From: Patiria miniata
Taxonomy: Eukaryota; Echinodermata; Asteroidea; Valvatida; Asterinidae
Direction of reading: 5' to 3'
Assembly: GCF_015706575.1 (NCBI RefSeq)
Contig: NW_024037047.1
Span: 2,484,632 to 2,548,631, forward strand
Length of the DNA stretch: 64,000 nucleotides
A program made the translations under genes and the position numbers. Below the pieces are notes generated by a model. It was not told where the DNA came from. It made no database searches and saw only the letters and a list, made by a program, of their open reading frames with translations. Positions 10,771-21,599 of the stretch are shown here, piece after piece; positions within the stretch are counted from its first letter, which is position 1; each line of letters opens with the position of its first letter.

Positions 10771-11907
10771 ATCTGACATCATTCCTTCTGCGAACAAAAA
10801 TTGTTGTAGTAAAGGATACCGTAGGAAAGTACATGTAATTCGCATTTTTGAACTTCCAACCTGCAATGCATTCACTTTTGTATGAGTGCACTGATGCAGG
10901 AATATTTTCCGTCGGAATATCAAAAATTATTTTAAAAAAAAACATCTCTTGAGTTTCCATGATGAAATTAACGGCAGACAGTTTGATAGCATTTTTGTTG
11001 ATTTGTTTTATTTTGTTTTATTTGCAAGTGGTAAAATACAGTGATGTAAACCGTATTTTGTCGAAATTCTCTGTCTGTTTATTTCAAAATTCAAGGAGAT
11101 AAAAGAATGGGTTCTAAAAAGAAAATGCATCTTTATTATGGACAGGTGTCCGGAGTCAAAGGATTCGGAGACGATTCGAAGAAAACATGAAATCATTGTT
11201 TAATAGCCAAATTTCCATTACGAACATCCTGTCCCCTGCAATGCACTTTTGTAGTTCCCCTGAGGGTCCTAGAAATCGATTTCTCATCTTTGGCAGATCT
11301 TCTTTTCTCTCTCTCACTCTTTCTTGAATCGTCCTTGTACTAACGACAGCTGATCACGCGATCATTCCACCAAAAGAGCAATTAACAGTCTACCCCCGAT
11401 GCTCGGAGCAGACGACTTCGTTTCCCGCGCAAAAAAAAAAAAACCGTGCACTTTTTGTCGATTTCCTGAGGCTGTCTCATCATCGATGGTTGCTAAGTGT
11501 AGTTACCCATACTGCTTTGCACCTGTTCCCAGCATGCCCCGCGGCGATGTCATTTTATATACTCCCGAGGTCAGACAGGATTGAGCACGATTGGGCAAAA
11601 CAAAGAATTGATGATACCCGATATCTCCCAAATTATACGAGTAGATTATTCCCAAAATCTGACCGATTCTAAACTTTTCTGTTTTACAAAGGAGGAAACT
11701 CCGGTGCTTGTACTTTCTCGGCTGACCTTTGACCCTTCAATACCTCTTCCAAAGCGTTTCCCTTTCTTTTTGTTTGCCTTACTTTGACATTTGGTTCCAT
11801 GTTGGCGTGCAGACTTCTGGCACAAACAGAAAGCATGGAGAAGTATGCTGAATGCGGAAGTAAAATCTTCAAACTTGAATCTAAAAAGGAGTTGATTTGT
11901 TTCATTA
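10771..11907. other. Unique DNA without a supported gene
   Basis: Short overlapping frames only. 11,399-11,580 is somewhat GC-rich and keeps a 61-codon plus-strand frame open, but it has no recognisable domain or splice context. Confidence 0.35.
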
Positions 11908-12259
11908 TTAACCCTCCTGCTGTCTGAACAGTCACAGAAAGTCAAAAAAAATAATCCTTTTTCCCTGCCAGAGCCTTTTTAGACAGGCTAGTCACCAGCA
12001 GTCAGATCATATTTCAAGCAAGGACTGATGTGACTAGTCAAATTCAGTCAACTGACAAAAGCAGGCAAATGATAGGCACAGCTAGCTTATCAATCACCTA
12101 CAGTCAAAGCATAGCTATGTAAAGTTACATAAACAGTCACAGCTAGTCAATCCTGCTTTATGTAAGCTGGGAGCTTTTAACTGGTAAAAACAGTCACTTG
12201 ACTGATTTTGACTGAAAGGATAACTTTGCACAGAGTGTATATTAACATAGGAGGGTTAA
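11908..12259. mobile_element. piggyBac-type MITE, copy 1
   Basis: A 352-bp element bounded by TTAA at both ends, with terminal inverted repeats TTAACCCTCCTG (left) and ATAGGAGGGTTAA (right). TTAA duplications next to CCCT ends are the hallmark of piggyBac-type transposons. The interior carries about a dozen copies of a (A/T)(A/C)AGTCA or TGACTG word, a typical layout for subterminal transposase-binding repeats. There is no coding frame. A second copy lacking its right end lies at 45,887. Confidence 0.8.
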
Positions 12260-12489
12260 TGTTCGTAAAATAAGATACCGCACTGCAGTGCCCGTAATAT
12301 CATAAAAAAAATAAAAAAAATCGCGCAGTATTTTTACTTTCAAAACTTGATTTCTGCCCATGAAAATATTATCAATGAAAAACAAAGTACTTTGATTAAT
12401 ATGCGTATTATTTATTCGGCATTTAAAAACACACAGATATACAACATCGTACAATTCAATACTGTCTTTTTCTTCATTATTTGAAAAGA

Positions 12490-12770
12490 AAAAGGAAATA
12501 TTGGAACCAGCGTTATCATCCTGTTTGATGAATCCGGTTTACAGTGTGTTACTAAGCGTCCCAGGCCAATCGGAAACGCCCCGATTGTCCGGTCACAGTG
12601 CAATGCCATCCCTGGTGGCTTACCGGGGCAGACCCGGTATCCTCCCGCCGTGTACATTGACCAAAAACACGGCCCGGTTGAGGTCAACGAACCCGCTGTT
12701 CGTTCAGGCGGACTCCATTGCTTGTTTAATGATTTCCCGTTTGTTTTAATCGATTCTGCATCTGCCCGAT
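12490..12770. promoter_or_regulatory. GC-rich unique island
   Basis: About 260 bp of GC-rich, non-repetitive sequence with an inverted CCAAT (CCAGGCCAATCGG) and GATTGTCCGG, a word that recurs in islands at 29,510 and 41,470. AT-rich sequence flanks it. A short CCCGGTTGAGGTCAA segment at 12,670 is repeated at 12,890. A conserved regulatory element is plausible but unproven. Confidence 0.25.
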
Positions 12771-12965
12771 TTATCCTAAATCATTCTTAGTTGCAAAAAC
12801 TGCATTCCTTATCGTCGTTACTTGAGTCTTTATGCGTAGACATTATTCTCTGTAATCTTATAATCTTTTCTGACCAAACTTTTAACACAGCCCGGTTGAG
12901 GTCAAACTTTTAACGTCAAGTTATTCTTAACGCTAAATCGACTAACCACTGTGTCTTATTCTATA

Positions 12966-13225
12966 AAATATATCATTTGCGCTCTCCAAAATTTAACTGA
13001 CAAATTATGGTTGAAAAGCTTACTTGGTTTAAAGATAGTAATGGGACGAAACCCGGAAATTATTCTTTCTGGCATGCTGTCCTTTTGAAGAAAACAATAA
13101 AAGAAGGCCATTTCCAAAGATGTGTCGAGTGACACATTTTTTTAAAAATATTTCCGTTAGTAGTTGGTTTGTAATTCGGCGAATCCGTGAATGGGTACGC
13201 GCAAGCGTTGACATCAGTGACGCAC
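12966..13225 (+). mobile_element. Family D-like decayed MITE, copy 3
   Basis: Contains AAAAGCTTACTTGG, GAAATTATTCTTTCTGGC, GCTGTCCTTTTGAAGAAAAC and CCATTTCCAAAGATG. A later segment, TTTGTAATTCGGCGAATCCG followed by TGAATGGGTACGCGCAAGC, parallels the ACGGGTACAAGCCAGC segment of the main MITE. The ends are lost. Confidence 0.45.
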
Positions 13226-13229
13226 ACGC

Positions 13230-14310
13230 GCGCGCGGTTGTTATTATTCGTCACTTCTCGGTGCGTGACATCGCATAGCTGCAATCGGCTGAATGAGAAC
13301 GGGTCCCGGACGCTGATTTCGGGCGCAATTCAAAATATGACTCGGCAACTTTCGAATTGAAACCGAGATCGTAGAATAATGTTTTCCTAGAATATACAGC
13401 ATGTTTGTTTTGGGGGGTTTTGCGTTGAAAAGCGTAATAATGTAGGAAAATCTGTAAAAATGTATCTGTTTTGTAAATGTTCAATTCCCGTCACTTGCTC
13501 AGCTCCGTTTCGTATTCGCGAAAAGTCAAATTGCATATCATGCGACGCTCACATGTGTCCACATGGTTCGCAATGAAAAAGAAATCACATCCGGTATGGA
13601 ATGTATGCATTTCTATGAGAAAGTTTTCGGATAGTATTTGCGCGCGTTAGCTAACTGCGGTCTTAAACAGCTGCAGCTATATCATGATAAGTTACCCAGA
13701 ATGCCATCCCCACTTCCTTCACAAGATTCTGTGAAGCTCATCAGCCCTTCCCAGCGCCCTGTTTGCCGGGCGGGGGGTACGAATGACATTCAGTGAGTGC
13801 GAGACCTATAAGCAAGTTTAATTCACAAGTGCACGCATATTGCATAACAGTCATAGGTTGGCCCTCTGTGACCAGCAGAAATGACGTCACTACTAAGTAT
13901 TCCAAGCTGTAGACATCCATTGTCTGAGTCTGCTTTCCGTTTGTCACTCTCTTTGTTTTCATTTGGGCGCAAATCAAACGGAAGAACCTTGACCATGCTT
14001 TACACTTTGCTGAGCCCAAGTGACACACTTACCCAGTTGTATTGTTTAAAGCACTTTCTATTTCATTGTTTTTATAGACATATTGCCATAGCAGTGGGTA
14101 CGACATAGCAAAATGTGGAAGTAAGATAGGGCAACGATCAAGCTTATATGAACCCGTTATACTGAAACTGCGAAGACATCTTACGTCAAATGTGAAATAT
14201 TGACTGTACTATTATGGATTCAGTCCAAAACTTGGTACACCTGATCTATAGATCATGTGTTTTTCTTTATATGTGCCAATATTCCTTTAAATAATTTATC
14301 TATATTTTTG
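13230..14310. other. Unique DNA without a supported gene
   Basis: Contains a short ACGCGCGCGCG run at about 13,222-13,237 and unremarkable mixed sequence. No supported exon was found. Confidence 0.35.
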
Positions 14311-14312
14311 TA

Positions 14313-14785
14313 CAGGGTGTCCAAAAAGAAGGAAACCCACTTTTGACAGCAGTTTTCACCTACTTGTTGAGCATATTTGAAAAATTCAATTGAATGGTAT
14401 TAAAATATTGATCTTTAAGCATAAGTGAGGGGAAAAATGCAAATGCACAATTTGTCTCTGAGATATGGTAGTTTAAACTTTTCATGTGCCAAACCTGTTT
14501 GTCCATGGACGGCTTTATTCCATCCGCTTGACTGAGCTGCGGGGCTTGATTTGAAGACTAAAAAACACTACACTAGACTTACACGTGGACAACAGTGATT
14601 TGGGTGACTTTATTCAAATTAGCATAATAACACTATTCTTACGATTTTTTAAAGATATGTTTTCGCCATGTATGGTTGAAGAGCTATACTTTATTACATT
14701 ATACGAAAAAACCAGTTCATATAAGTTAAGAAAGTAGGTTAAAATTCATGTCAAAAGTGGATTTCCTTCTTTTACCACCACCCTG
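14313..14785. mobile_element. Mariner-like MITE
   Basis: A 473-bp element with terminal inverted repeats of about 35 bp. The left end begins CAGGGTGTCCAAAAAGAAGG. The right end, read in reverse, begins CAGGGTGGTGGTAAAAGAAG, and both continue into a shared CCACTTTTGACA. A CAGGGTG(T) end next to TA is common in Tc1/mariner MITEs. The left flank is TA, while the right flank is CA, so the duplication has decayed. No transposase frame is present. Confidence 0.65.
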
Positions 14786-15530
14786 CAGTTCATTTTAGCT
14801 GCAATGTGACCCGGTGCCGAAGTGGAGTATTATTCTATCCGGACATGGGCAGCCCCTATCGGCAAAGATCCGTTTTCCTCGCTCCATTCTTGGAGTACTT
14901 TCCTGCACTATAAAATACTCAGCAAATTCTTCAGCTACTCATTTTTATTTCGAAGTCATTTCTTCCCAAAACTTGGTTGGTAAACAGCCGCCTTGATTTG
15001 CACGAATTGTGACAGGTACCCGCCAGGGGCTCAGGAAGTATTTACCGCAGCCCCCGTCCGTTCAGTCTCCCCTACTCTCTAGCTCTCTCCCATTTTGCCC
15101 GGTTTGTAGCCACTCCAGTCCCACCGTAAACACCTGTGATTTCCCCCCGTCACTGGTGTTTTTTTGTCCGGCTCCCACTCTTGACTTTTCTCCCTGACTG
15201 TAATCCGAACTCCAGTGTTCAGAAAAAAAAAAGACTAGCCGTGCCGAATGCGCAGCTACTATACAGCGTATGGCCTCGCGGCACTGTACACAACAGACTT
15301 TTCATATCGGAATAACAAGAAAAGGGGGAGAAAAATCTCATTGATGTTGGATTACGGACAAAAGTAACAGAATTCGGTAGCTTTCTGGCGGTTTCGAGCG
15401 GAAAAACAACTTATTTTGGTACATACGTGTACAACTATTGCCTCAACTTTGGCAAACAGGTCATGGGACTTTTGAATGATTATGGAGTGGTTTAGAAACA
15501 CATAAGTTTAAAAGAGACGTAGGTTTGCAT
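14786..15530. other. Unique DNA without a supported gene
   Basis: 15,000-15,190 is pyrimidine-rich (many TCTCCC and CCAGTCCC words) and keeps one plus-strand frame open. No domain, start context or splice signal was found. Confidence 0.35.
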
Positions 15531-15682
15531 GGTGGACATGAACAAAGTACGGCAGGTTTGCAGTAACACCATGTGAATTTAATCTCTCATGAGTTTGTGG
15601 TTCTGAGAACCAGTTGTTTTAACTTGACGTTTCGGACAGTGCTCTCTGTTCATCATCGGATGACTGTTCGTCATCAGGATAT
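15531..15682 (+). mobile_element. GACGTTTCG foldback repeat, copy 1
   Basis: Half-element: a head TTTGCATGGTGGACATGAAC, a middle CACCATGTGAATTT...GAGTTTGTGGTTCTGAG, then the core TTGACGTTTCGGACAGTG...GTTCATCATCGG. Copies at 16,611 and 53,371 share the same order. GACGTTTCG...GTCATCAGG cores are frequent in invertebrate repeats, possibly Penelope-like, but the family cannot be fixed from this sequence. Confidence 0.6.
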
Positions 15683-16080
15683 ATAGGTTTGTTGTTAAAT
15701 GAGTGTGTACTCCATTCAGCTTGAGTGTAAAATTAATAATGGAATTCACTTTGTGAGGCTCTTGAAGTACGATCTGCAGGTTTGGATTGTTACATTATAT
15801 GAATTTGATGTTGAGATTTTGACCTTTTATTTTTGAAATAATGATCATGATTAGGTGACAACATCTTATAGTTTATTCTGGAGAGATTTCGGGGAAGCCA
15901 ATTTGGTGGAGAATTCGAGGGGCGATTCGGCAGAGCTGTGGGGGTTGGGGTAGACGAGCCTTAACTCTTCTCAAAAATTAAAGGTTGACATTCAGCCACA
16001 TTTCACACAAAAAAATGAAATACGTTTTAAATTGATTACTCTGTTGGTTTTGTGTACCCCGAAATTCCTTCGCGCGTTAA
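15683..16080. other. Unique AT-rich DNA
   Basis: No gene or repeat boundary is clear. A GTGACAACATCTTATAG word resembles the unit of the 46,405 repeat. Confidence 0.3.
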
Positions 16081-16141
16081 TTACAAAAACAAAACAAACA
16101 ACAAACAAACAAACACCCCAACACCCCAACAAACAAACACA
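16081..16141. repeat. AAAC/ACCCC low-complexity block shared with 35,244
   Basis: A run of CAAA units interrupted by ACACCCCAACACCCCAAC. The same irregular pattern, including the double ACCCC core, occurs at 35,244-35,290. Identity of the irregular core suggests a shared repeat and not independent slippage. Confidence 0.6.
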
Positions 16142-16610
16142 GCAAATATTCAAGGTTTAGCTTTGTGGACGTTTTTATTCTACTTTTGAACGATCTTTCC
16201 AATTCGTGGTAAACGCGTTTTCGAGCCCAAATGGGCGCTCCCCCCCCCCCTAAGCCAATTTTGCATTTTCTCACAGGTCCCCGAAGGGCACTGCCTCATC
16301 CAGTTGAATCTCTCTGACAGTCCCTCACATCCTAATGTAACTCAGCACCAGCCAAGGACGAAGGGATTCTGACTAATCCCAACTTAATCCAACCCAATCC
16401 TCCTATAGCAGTGTGAGATCCCACAGTGTTGATATAACCTCATCCGTCACCGCATGATACCCCACGACTGGCTAATCTTGCATTCCAAAATAAATCCCTT
16501 CCAATCTTTGTGATAATCTCCCCACCACGATCACTTTAATGTTAATATTGGTGTTACTATCCTCAGTGCAGACTTTTTAATTGTTTGCATAGCATAATCA
16601 ATGAGACTTG
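16142..16610. other. Unique DNA without a supported gene
   Basis: A homopolymer of C at about 16,241-16,250 and ordinary mixed sequence. No exon signature. Confidence 0.3.
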
Positions 16611-16756
16611 TAGCTTTGCACGGTGGACATGAACAGAGTATGGAAGGTTTGCGGAAACACTATGTGAATTTTATGTCGTTTGAGTTGTGTAGTCCTGAGA
16701 AGAACCAGTTGTTTTTACTCGACGTTTCGAGCAGTGTGCTTTGTTCGTCATGAGGA
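16611..16756 (+). mobile_element. GACGTTTCG foldback repeat, copy 2
   Basis: Head CTTTGCACGGTGGACATGAA, middle ACACTATGTGAATTTTATG and GAGTTGTGTAGTCCTGAGAA, core CTCGACGTTTCGAGCAGTG...TTCGTCATGAGGA. It aligns block by block with the copies at 15,531 and 53,371. Only one arm plus the core is present. Confidence 0.6.
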
Positions 16757-16840
16757 GATATAATAATTATTGTTACGCCCGATGTTCAATGTATTTTAGT
16801 TTTACATTTCTTGTCACTTATACTGTACAGTATGGATAGT

Positions 16841-16969
16841 TTGCACTGCAGCCATCTTAGAGACGGGTGTTTTTGTTAGACATGGTGCGCATGCGTAGAC
16901 TTCTTGCGCGTTCATTGTCAATGAATTAACATAACAAAGCATACCTTCAAAATGGCTGCGGAGTGCAAT
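16841..16969. mobile_element. Short foldback with GCAGCCATCTTAG arm
   Basis: The left arm TTGCACTGCAGCCATCTTAG (16,841-16,860) pairs with 16,947-16,969 (AATGGCTGCGGAGTGCAA) apart from a two-base bulge. The 13-mer GCAGCCATCTTAG recurs in inverted orientation at 40,501-40,513. The CCAT core also matches the YY1 consensus. Confidence 0.5.
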
Positions 16970-18344
16970 CGATCTGTAATCATATCAGATCAACTTAACG
17001 CTGTGAACCAAATGCAAACAACTTTATAAGAACTAAATTTCAGTCGAGTTGTGGTTAAAACAACTTGATACAAAAACCAAGCATTAGCAAACCCTGAATT
17101 TGTATCTAAACAGTTTGGTTGCCACACGAGTTATTGTTTTTGGACGAGGCTGCATCCTCGTATACGCTTGTAGCCTCGCGGCCAAACATCGCAAGTTGTA
17201 TTTTTGGAGCAGTCTGGAACGGATGAATACAAACGCTTCAACAACAATACGCCAAAAGTACACGGAACCTTTCAGTGCGGATTATTTTCTTAAGGGCGGT
17301 TAGTCGTCGGGGCTTTACAACACAAAAAAATGGTTGACTTATTAGTATGGCCAGTGCGCTGTAATTGTTATTCTGGAGAGTTTCCGTTCGGGACGTAACA
17401 TGGGAAATGATTTCATGTTCGTCAACAAATCAGTGCGTTTAGAGGGAAGCGTTTACCGCCTAATGGAACTCATGTTCCGGTAACTTGCATTGGCACAGTG
17501 CCAAGACTCGTAGCAATTGAGGCCAATTGTGTCCGTGTCATTTGAATTCAGTTTACTTCACATGTTTGGTTTGTTCATTGGAATTAAAAGAAAATTGGGA
17601 GAAATTGTTTTAAAGAAAATTGTCAGCGAACTACTCCAACCCATACGTGTTGCTGTGGCAGTATATTGTTTCTTATCATATAGTGGAATGAAAATCCACT
17701 AGTTCCCCGTTCGCACGGAGACTTAACGTATTGCCTTAAAATGACACAAGCGGCACCAGACTAATGAACATGTGGTGTAGATGCTACGGGTCCACTGTAC
17801 TAATTCAAGCCCCATTGAAAACAGTGTAAAATCAACAATGTTCAGGGCCAAGTAACATGCAAGCCAACATCACTGGGGTTTCTGAAACAAAAATTAAATT
17901 ATTGTCTTGTCTTTCATCTTTTCATTTCTTTTCAATTGTACGTACATTAGCCAATTACATTTTTAAATATTTACACCCAAATAATATCACCTCCCGAAAA
18001 GTGATAGTTCCCGAGCCTGCATGTAGCCGTTTTACAAGTGGCATCCTTCCACTTTCACAGGCAAATAGGACCCATTTTTCATCCGTAATTTTATCAAGCC
18101 TGCCCTCAGATGGAAGCCCCCAAACCAGGGAGTTGATCCTTGGGTATATTTAAACAATTCCACCGTTTTAAAAGCCAAACGGTCTCCGTTTTCTAAAGAA
18201 ATTGTGGGGGCACTTTTTATGCTAATCAGCTGGCGTAGAAATTCTCTCTTGAATTAGTTCAGTGCACCCCTACATCCCATACATGACTTATACAAGCCTC
18301 GAACGTAAACTGCTCCAAGACCGGTGTTGGGCAACAAAATGACC
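16970..18344. other. Unique DNA without a supported gene
   Basis: Frames of 60-98 codons occur (for example 17,100-17,303 and 17,857-18,153), but none has a recognised domain, a good start context or flanking splice signals. No dispersed repeat is recognised. Confidence 0.35.
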
Positions 18345-18921
18345 GTCCGTCAGTGAGATAGGTAACCAGTGTGTGATTTTACCAGTCTAAATCAGAAGCA
18401 GCAGTCAGCAGGTCAGATAGGTAACCAGTCTAATACACCAGTGACATTCAGTCAGTGAGATTGGAAAGCAGTCAGTGACTGAGACCCAGTATAATTCACA
18501 AGTGGCAGTCAGTCAGTTATGCCAGTCAGTCAGTGAGATATGTACCAGTCTAATTCACAGTGACATTCAGTCACTGAGATAGGTTACCACTTATATAACA
18601 AATGACAGTCAGTCAGTGCGATAGGTAACCAGTCTAATTCACAAGAGACAGTCAGTCAATCAGATAGGCAACCAGTCTAATTCACAAGTGACAGTCAGTC
18701 AGTGAGATAGGTAACCAGTTAAATAACAAAATGACAGTCAGTCAGTGCGATAGGTAACCAGTCTAATTCACAAGTGACAGTCGGTCAGTGCGATAGGTAA
18801 CCAGTCTAATTCAAAAGTGACAGTCAGTGAGAAAGGTAACCAGTCCAACTCACAAGTGACAGTCAGTCAGTGAGATAGGCAACCAGTCTAATTCATATGT
18901 GAAAGTTAGTCAGTGAGAGAC
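18345..18921. repeat. 43-bp satellite, left part
   Basis: About 13 tandem units of 43 bp built from CAGTCTAATTCACAAGTGAC plus AGTCAGTCAGTGAGATAGGT plus AAC, with small indels. The TGACTGACTG word makes up a fifth of each unit. The array is interrupted at 18,922 by a MITE and resumes at 19,467. Confidence 0.9.
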
Positions 18922-19466
18922 TTAAAGGGAATATACAACATTTGCAAACATCGAAAAATAAAACTATCAAGTTTTTACGAAATACCTTACTTGGATGTTG
19001 GTAAATGACAGTCAAAAGCATCCTGTAAAATTATGGCTCCTGGTGTGAAGTCATTTTCAAGAGATTGGTATTTTTGTATACATTTCCAACAGTGGTCGGC
19101 CGATCATCGTTGGAAAAACCATGGAAAAACCTAACTATTTTTCAACTTCTGCTTCAAATTTACCATTTGTTCAGTCCAAATTTTGTTTGCTATTGGTAAC
19201 ATGTTCATGAACGGGTGCAGGCCAGCTACACTGGTTCCCTTACCTTACAATTTTCCGGCATCTATAAATTGATCCATTTTATCCTTAGTGGAGTCAGGGA
19301 ACCAGACTACTTGAACATTTTTTCGTTTTTCTTGGTTTTTCCAGCATTTTCGAACACAAAACTTCAAACATGGCAGTGTTACAATATTTTCATCTATTAT
19401 ACTAACCCTTCAAGTAGTTCATTTCTGAAAATTACAGCAAAAGCCAATGATGTACATTCCCTTTAA
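18922..19466 (+). mobile_element. Kolobok/T2-like MITE, copy 4, inserted in the satellite
   Basis: TTAA-bounded copy with ends TTAAAGGGAATATACAAC and TGTACATTCCCTTTAA. The palindrome is partly decayed (CCAACAGTGGTCGGCCGATC...). Both flanks are satellite: GTCAGTGAGAGAC on the left and GCAAGTCTAATTCAC on the right join into one variant 43-bp unit around a single TTAA. The insertion is therefore younger than the array. Confidence 0.9.
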
Positions 19467-19562
19467 GCAAGTCTAATTCACAAGTGACAGTCAGTCAGTG
19501 AGATAGGCAACCAGTCTAATTCACAAGTGACAGTCAGTCGGTGAATCAGTCAGTGACTCAGT
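19467..19562. repeat. 43-bp satellite, right part
   Basis: Two further units of the same 43-bp satellite, ending in GTCAGTGACTCAGTG. Continuity with the left part is visible once the MITE is removed. Confidence 0.85.
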
Positions 19563-19996
19563 GTCATGTACAAAGAGGTCTGTAGCAACACACACATTAT
19601 GTTTTAAATGAACATGTACATTTGTATGACATTCTTGATTTAATCCCATTGTCCGTTTGACGTCCACTTTACACCTCAAAAACACCACGAACAAATAACG
19701 ACATTCAACTTCTTCCAACCCACTATAGATGACACACCTTGACACCTTCACCCTCATTATCTGATTAGGATTAATTTCAATGTTAAACATCTTGATCTTG
19801 ACTTAAAATTAATGCGATACTTCTGCTTACAATTATGTCCCGCAACATGGGTTGGCCTATGACTCACCATTGGGGACAATCCCTGGATGTTTTGCCTCCG
19901 GCCGTCCGGGTCCATAATTGTGTATTTTTGAGCTCCAATTGTTCAAAGTAAGTAAATAGGTTCAAAATCTTCTATCCCAAAAGTTACAAAGATACT
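19563..19996. other. Unique DNA; an 89-codon minus-strand frame is not called
   Basis: A minus-strand ATG frame (19,521-19,790) reads plausibly for about 70 codons but ends inside the satellite and has no recognised domain. The stretch near 19,880 (CACCATTGGGGACAATCCC) is moderately GC-rich. Confidence 0.3.
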
Positions 19997-20437
19997 TTAA
20001 AGGTAATAAACAACATTTGCAAACATAAAAAATATATATTAGGAATTACCTTACTTGACTGTGAGTAAATAATAGTCTCAATTATCCTATAAAATCATGG
20101 CACCTGATGTGCTATCATTTAACAAAAAAGTGGATTTTTAAAATCTATTTCCAACGATGGTCGGCCGACCTTGGTTGGAAAAAAGCATACCTTTTTACAA
20201 ATACTGCCCTCACTTTACAAATTTGTATAGTGCAAGCCTCGACGTCTACCAAGTGCTCCGTTTCGTCTGATTGTTGGTTCAGGGAACCAGACTACAAGAA
20301 CAGCATTTTTTCTGGCATCAGTGAACACAAAACTTTAAATAGGTCAATGTAACAATAATTGCTGTGAAATACTAACCCCAAATCCATCCATTTCTGAAAA
20401 TTACAGGAAAAGCAAATGTTGTGTATTGCCTTTTTAA
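19997..20437 (+). mobile_element. Kolobok/T2-like MITE, copy 5 (internally shortened)
   Basis: TTAA-bounded, 441 bp against about 525 bp for intact copies. The ends TTAAAGGTAATAAACAAC and TGTGTATTGCCTTTTTAA are eroded. The palindrome is damaged on one side (CCAACGATGGTCGGCCGACC then TTGG). Only one arm of the GGTTCCCTGAC stem remains (CAGGGAACCAGACTAC). An older copy. Confidence 0.8.
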
Positions 20438-20655
20438 GTCTTCAAGTAACCATGTTTAAAAATCAAGGACTCTATCATTGCTTTACACTTTAAATATACA
20501 GATGAGATCTCTTAATTCTGAGTCCCCCCCCCCCAAAAAAAAAGGTTTCCCAACAGCTTGTCGTTAATACTCATCGTCCCCCTTGGGCAAGAATCGGTGG
20601 GGATGTGGGCTTGTTCCCTCCCTCTCACTTTTGGGAAGCGATCGACACCATGGAT
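20438..20655. other. Unique spacer with C and A homopolymers
   Basis: A run of C followed by A at about 20,525-20,543. Nothing else is recognised between two MITE copies. Confidence 0.4.
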
Positions 20656-21183
20656 TTAAAGGTAATATACAACATTTGCAAACATCGAAAAATAAAACTA
20701 CCAAGTTTTATTATACCTTACTAGGATGTTGGTAAATGACAGTCTAAAGCATCCTGTAAAATTATGGCACCTGGTGTGAAGTCATTTTCAAGAAAATGAT
20801 ATTTTTGTATACATTTCCAACGGTGGTCGGCCGACCACCGTTGGAAAAACCTGACTATTTTTCCACTACTGCTCCAAATTTACCATTTTTTCAGTCCAAA
20901 TTTTGTTTGCTATTGGTTACATGTTCATGAATGGGTGCAGGCCAGCTAGACTGGTTCCCTTACCTCACTATTTTCCGGCATATATAAATTGACCCATTTT
21001 ATCTTTAGTGGAGTCAGGGAACCAGACTACTGGAATGTTTTTGTTTTTCTTGGTTTTTCCCTCATTTTCGAACACACAACTTCCAACATGTCAGTGTAAC
21101 AATATTTGATCTATTATTTAAATCCCTCAAATAGTTCATTTCTGAAAATTACAGCAAAAACCAATGATGTACATTCCCTTTAA
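20656..21183 (+). mobile_element. Kolobok/T2-like MITE, copy 6
   Basis: Full-length, TTAA-bounded copy with ends TTAAAGGTAATATACAAC and TGTACATTCCCTTTAA. It has a perfect central palindrome (half-site CCAACGGTGGTCGG) and a well-preserved GGTTCCC / GGGAACC stem. GGTGG subfamily. Its right end lies about 20 bp from a possible polyadenylation signal of the minus-strand candidate gene. Confidence 0.85.
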
Positions 21184-21325
21184 CAGTGATGTCAAGCTTG
21201 CAGTTTATTCCGTTCTTACAAAGAGTATAGACAGTTAGCCAAATTTGCCAACACGGCCAGATCTCTGCGTGCATACAGTGCGAAGGACAACTCCAGGATT
21301 TACATCCAAGCGATTGGGACAAATT

Positions 21326-21559
21326 TTAACCTTGTACTGTGCCATTAAAGTACTTTACTTTTAAGGTTCGCATTCTGTCTCGATTCTTGCGATATTTACT
21401 CCCTGAGTCTTGCGGTCCCAAAACAGAATTACCTTCAGAATAAAACCTTGATTTGTAGACTAGCTCTGCCTGTTGCAGGGACACATCTTCGGGGAAATTA
21501 AAGTACGTCTGGAGCAGCAGGCGGCTGTTGCATGTATTATCTTTGTATCCCTCGTCCAT
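21326..21559 (-). CDS. Candidate small protein or terminal exon (hypothetical)
   Basis: A 77-codon ATG-to-stop frame beginning MDEGYKDNTC and ending KYFNGTVQG. I do not recognise its family. Points in favour: the ATG has A at -3 and G at +4, the peptide is balanced in charged and polar residues, and codons in the first half often end in C or G although the region is AT-rich. Upstream lies an acceptor-like tract TTTTTTTTTAG, with the exon start at 21,598. Downstream an AATAAA lies at 21,208-21,203, about 120 bp past the stop. Inside the frame, GAAG|GTAATT at codons 43-44 could be a weak donor, giving a shorter first exon. No signal peptide, membrane segment or domain is seen. It may be a real small gene, the last exon of a minus-strand gene, or chance. 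Confidence 0.33.
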   Translation of the reverse strand: MDEGYKDNTCNSRLLLQTYFNFPEDVSLQQAELVYKSRFYSEGNSVLGPQDSGSKYRKNRDRMRTLKVKYFNGTVQG

Positions 21560-21599
21560 ATTTTTGACCGTACACCAAGCATAAAACCGACCAACTCAC

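Noticed and set aside
19521-19790. 89-codon minus-strand frame that reads well for about 70 codons
   Set aside because: It runs into the 43-bp satellite and has no recognised domain or splice context.
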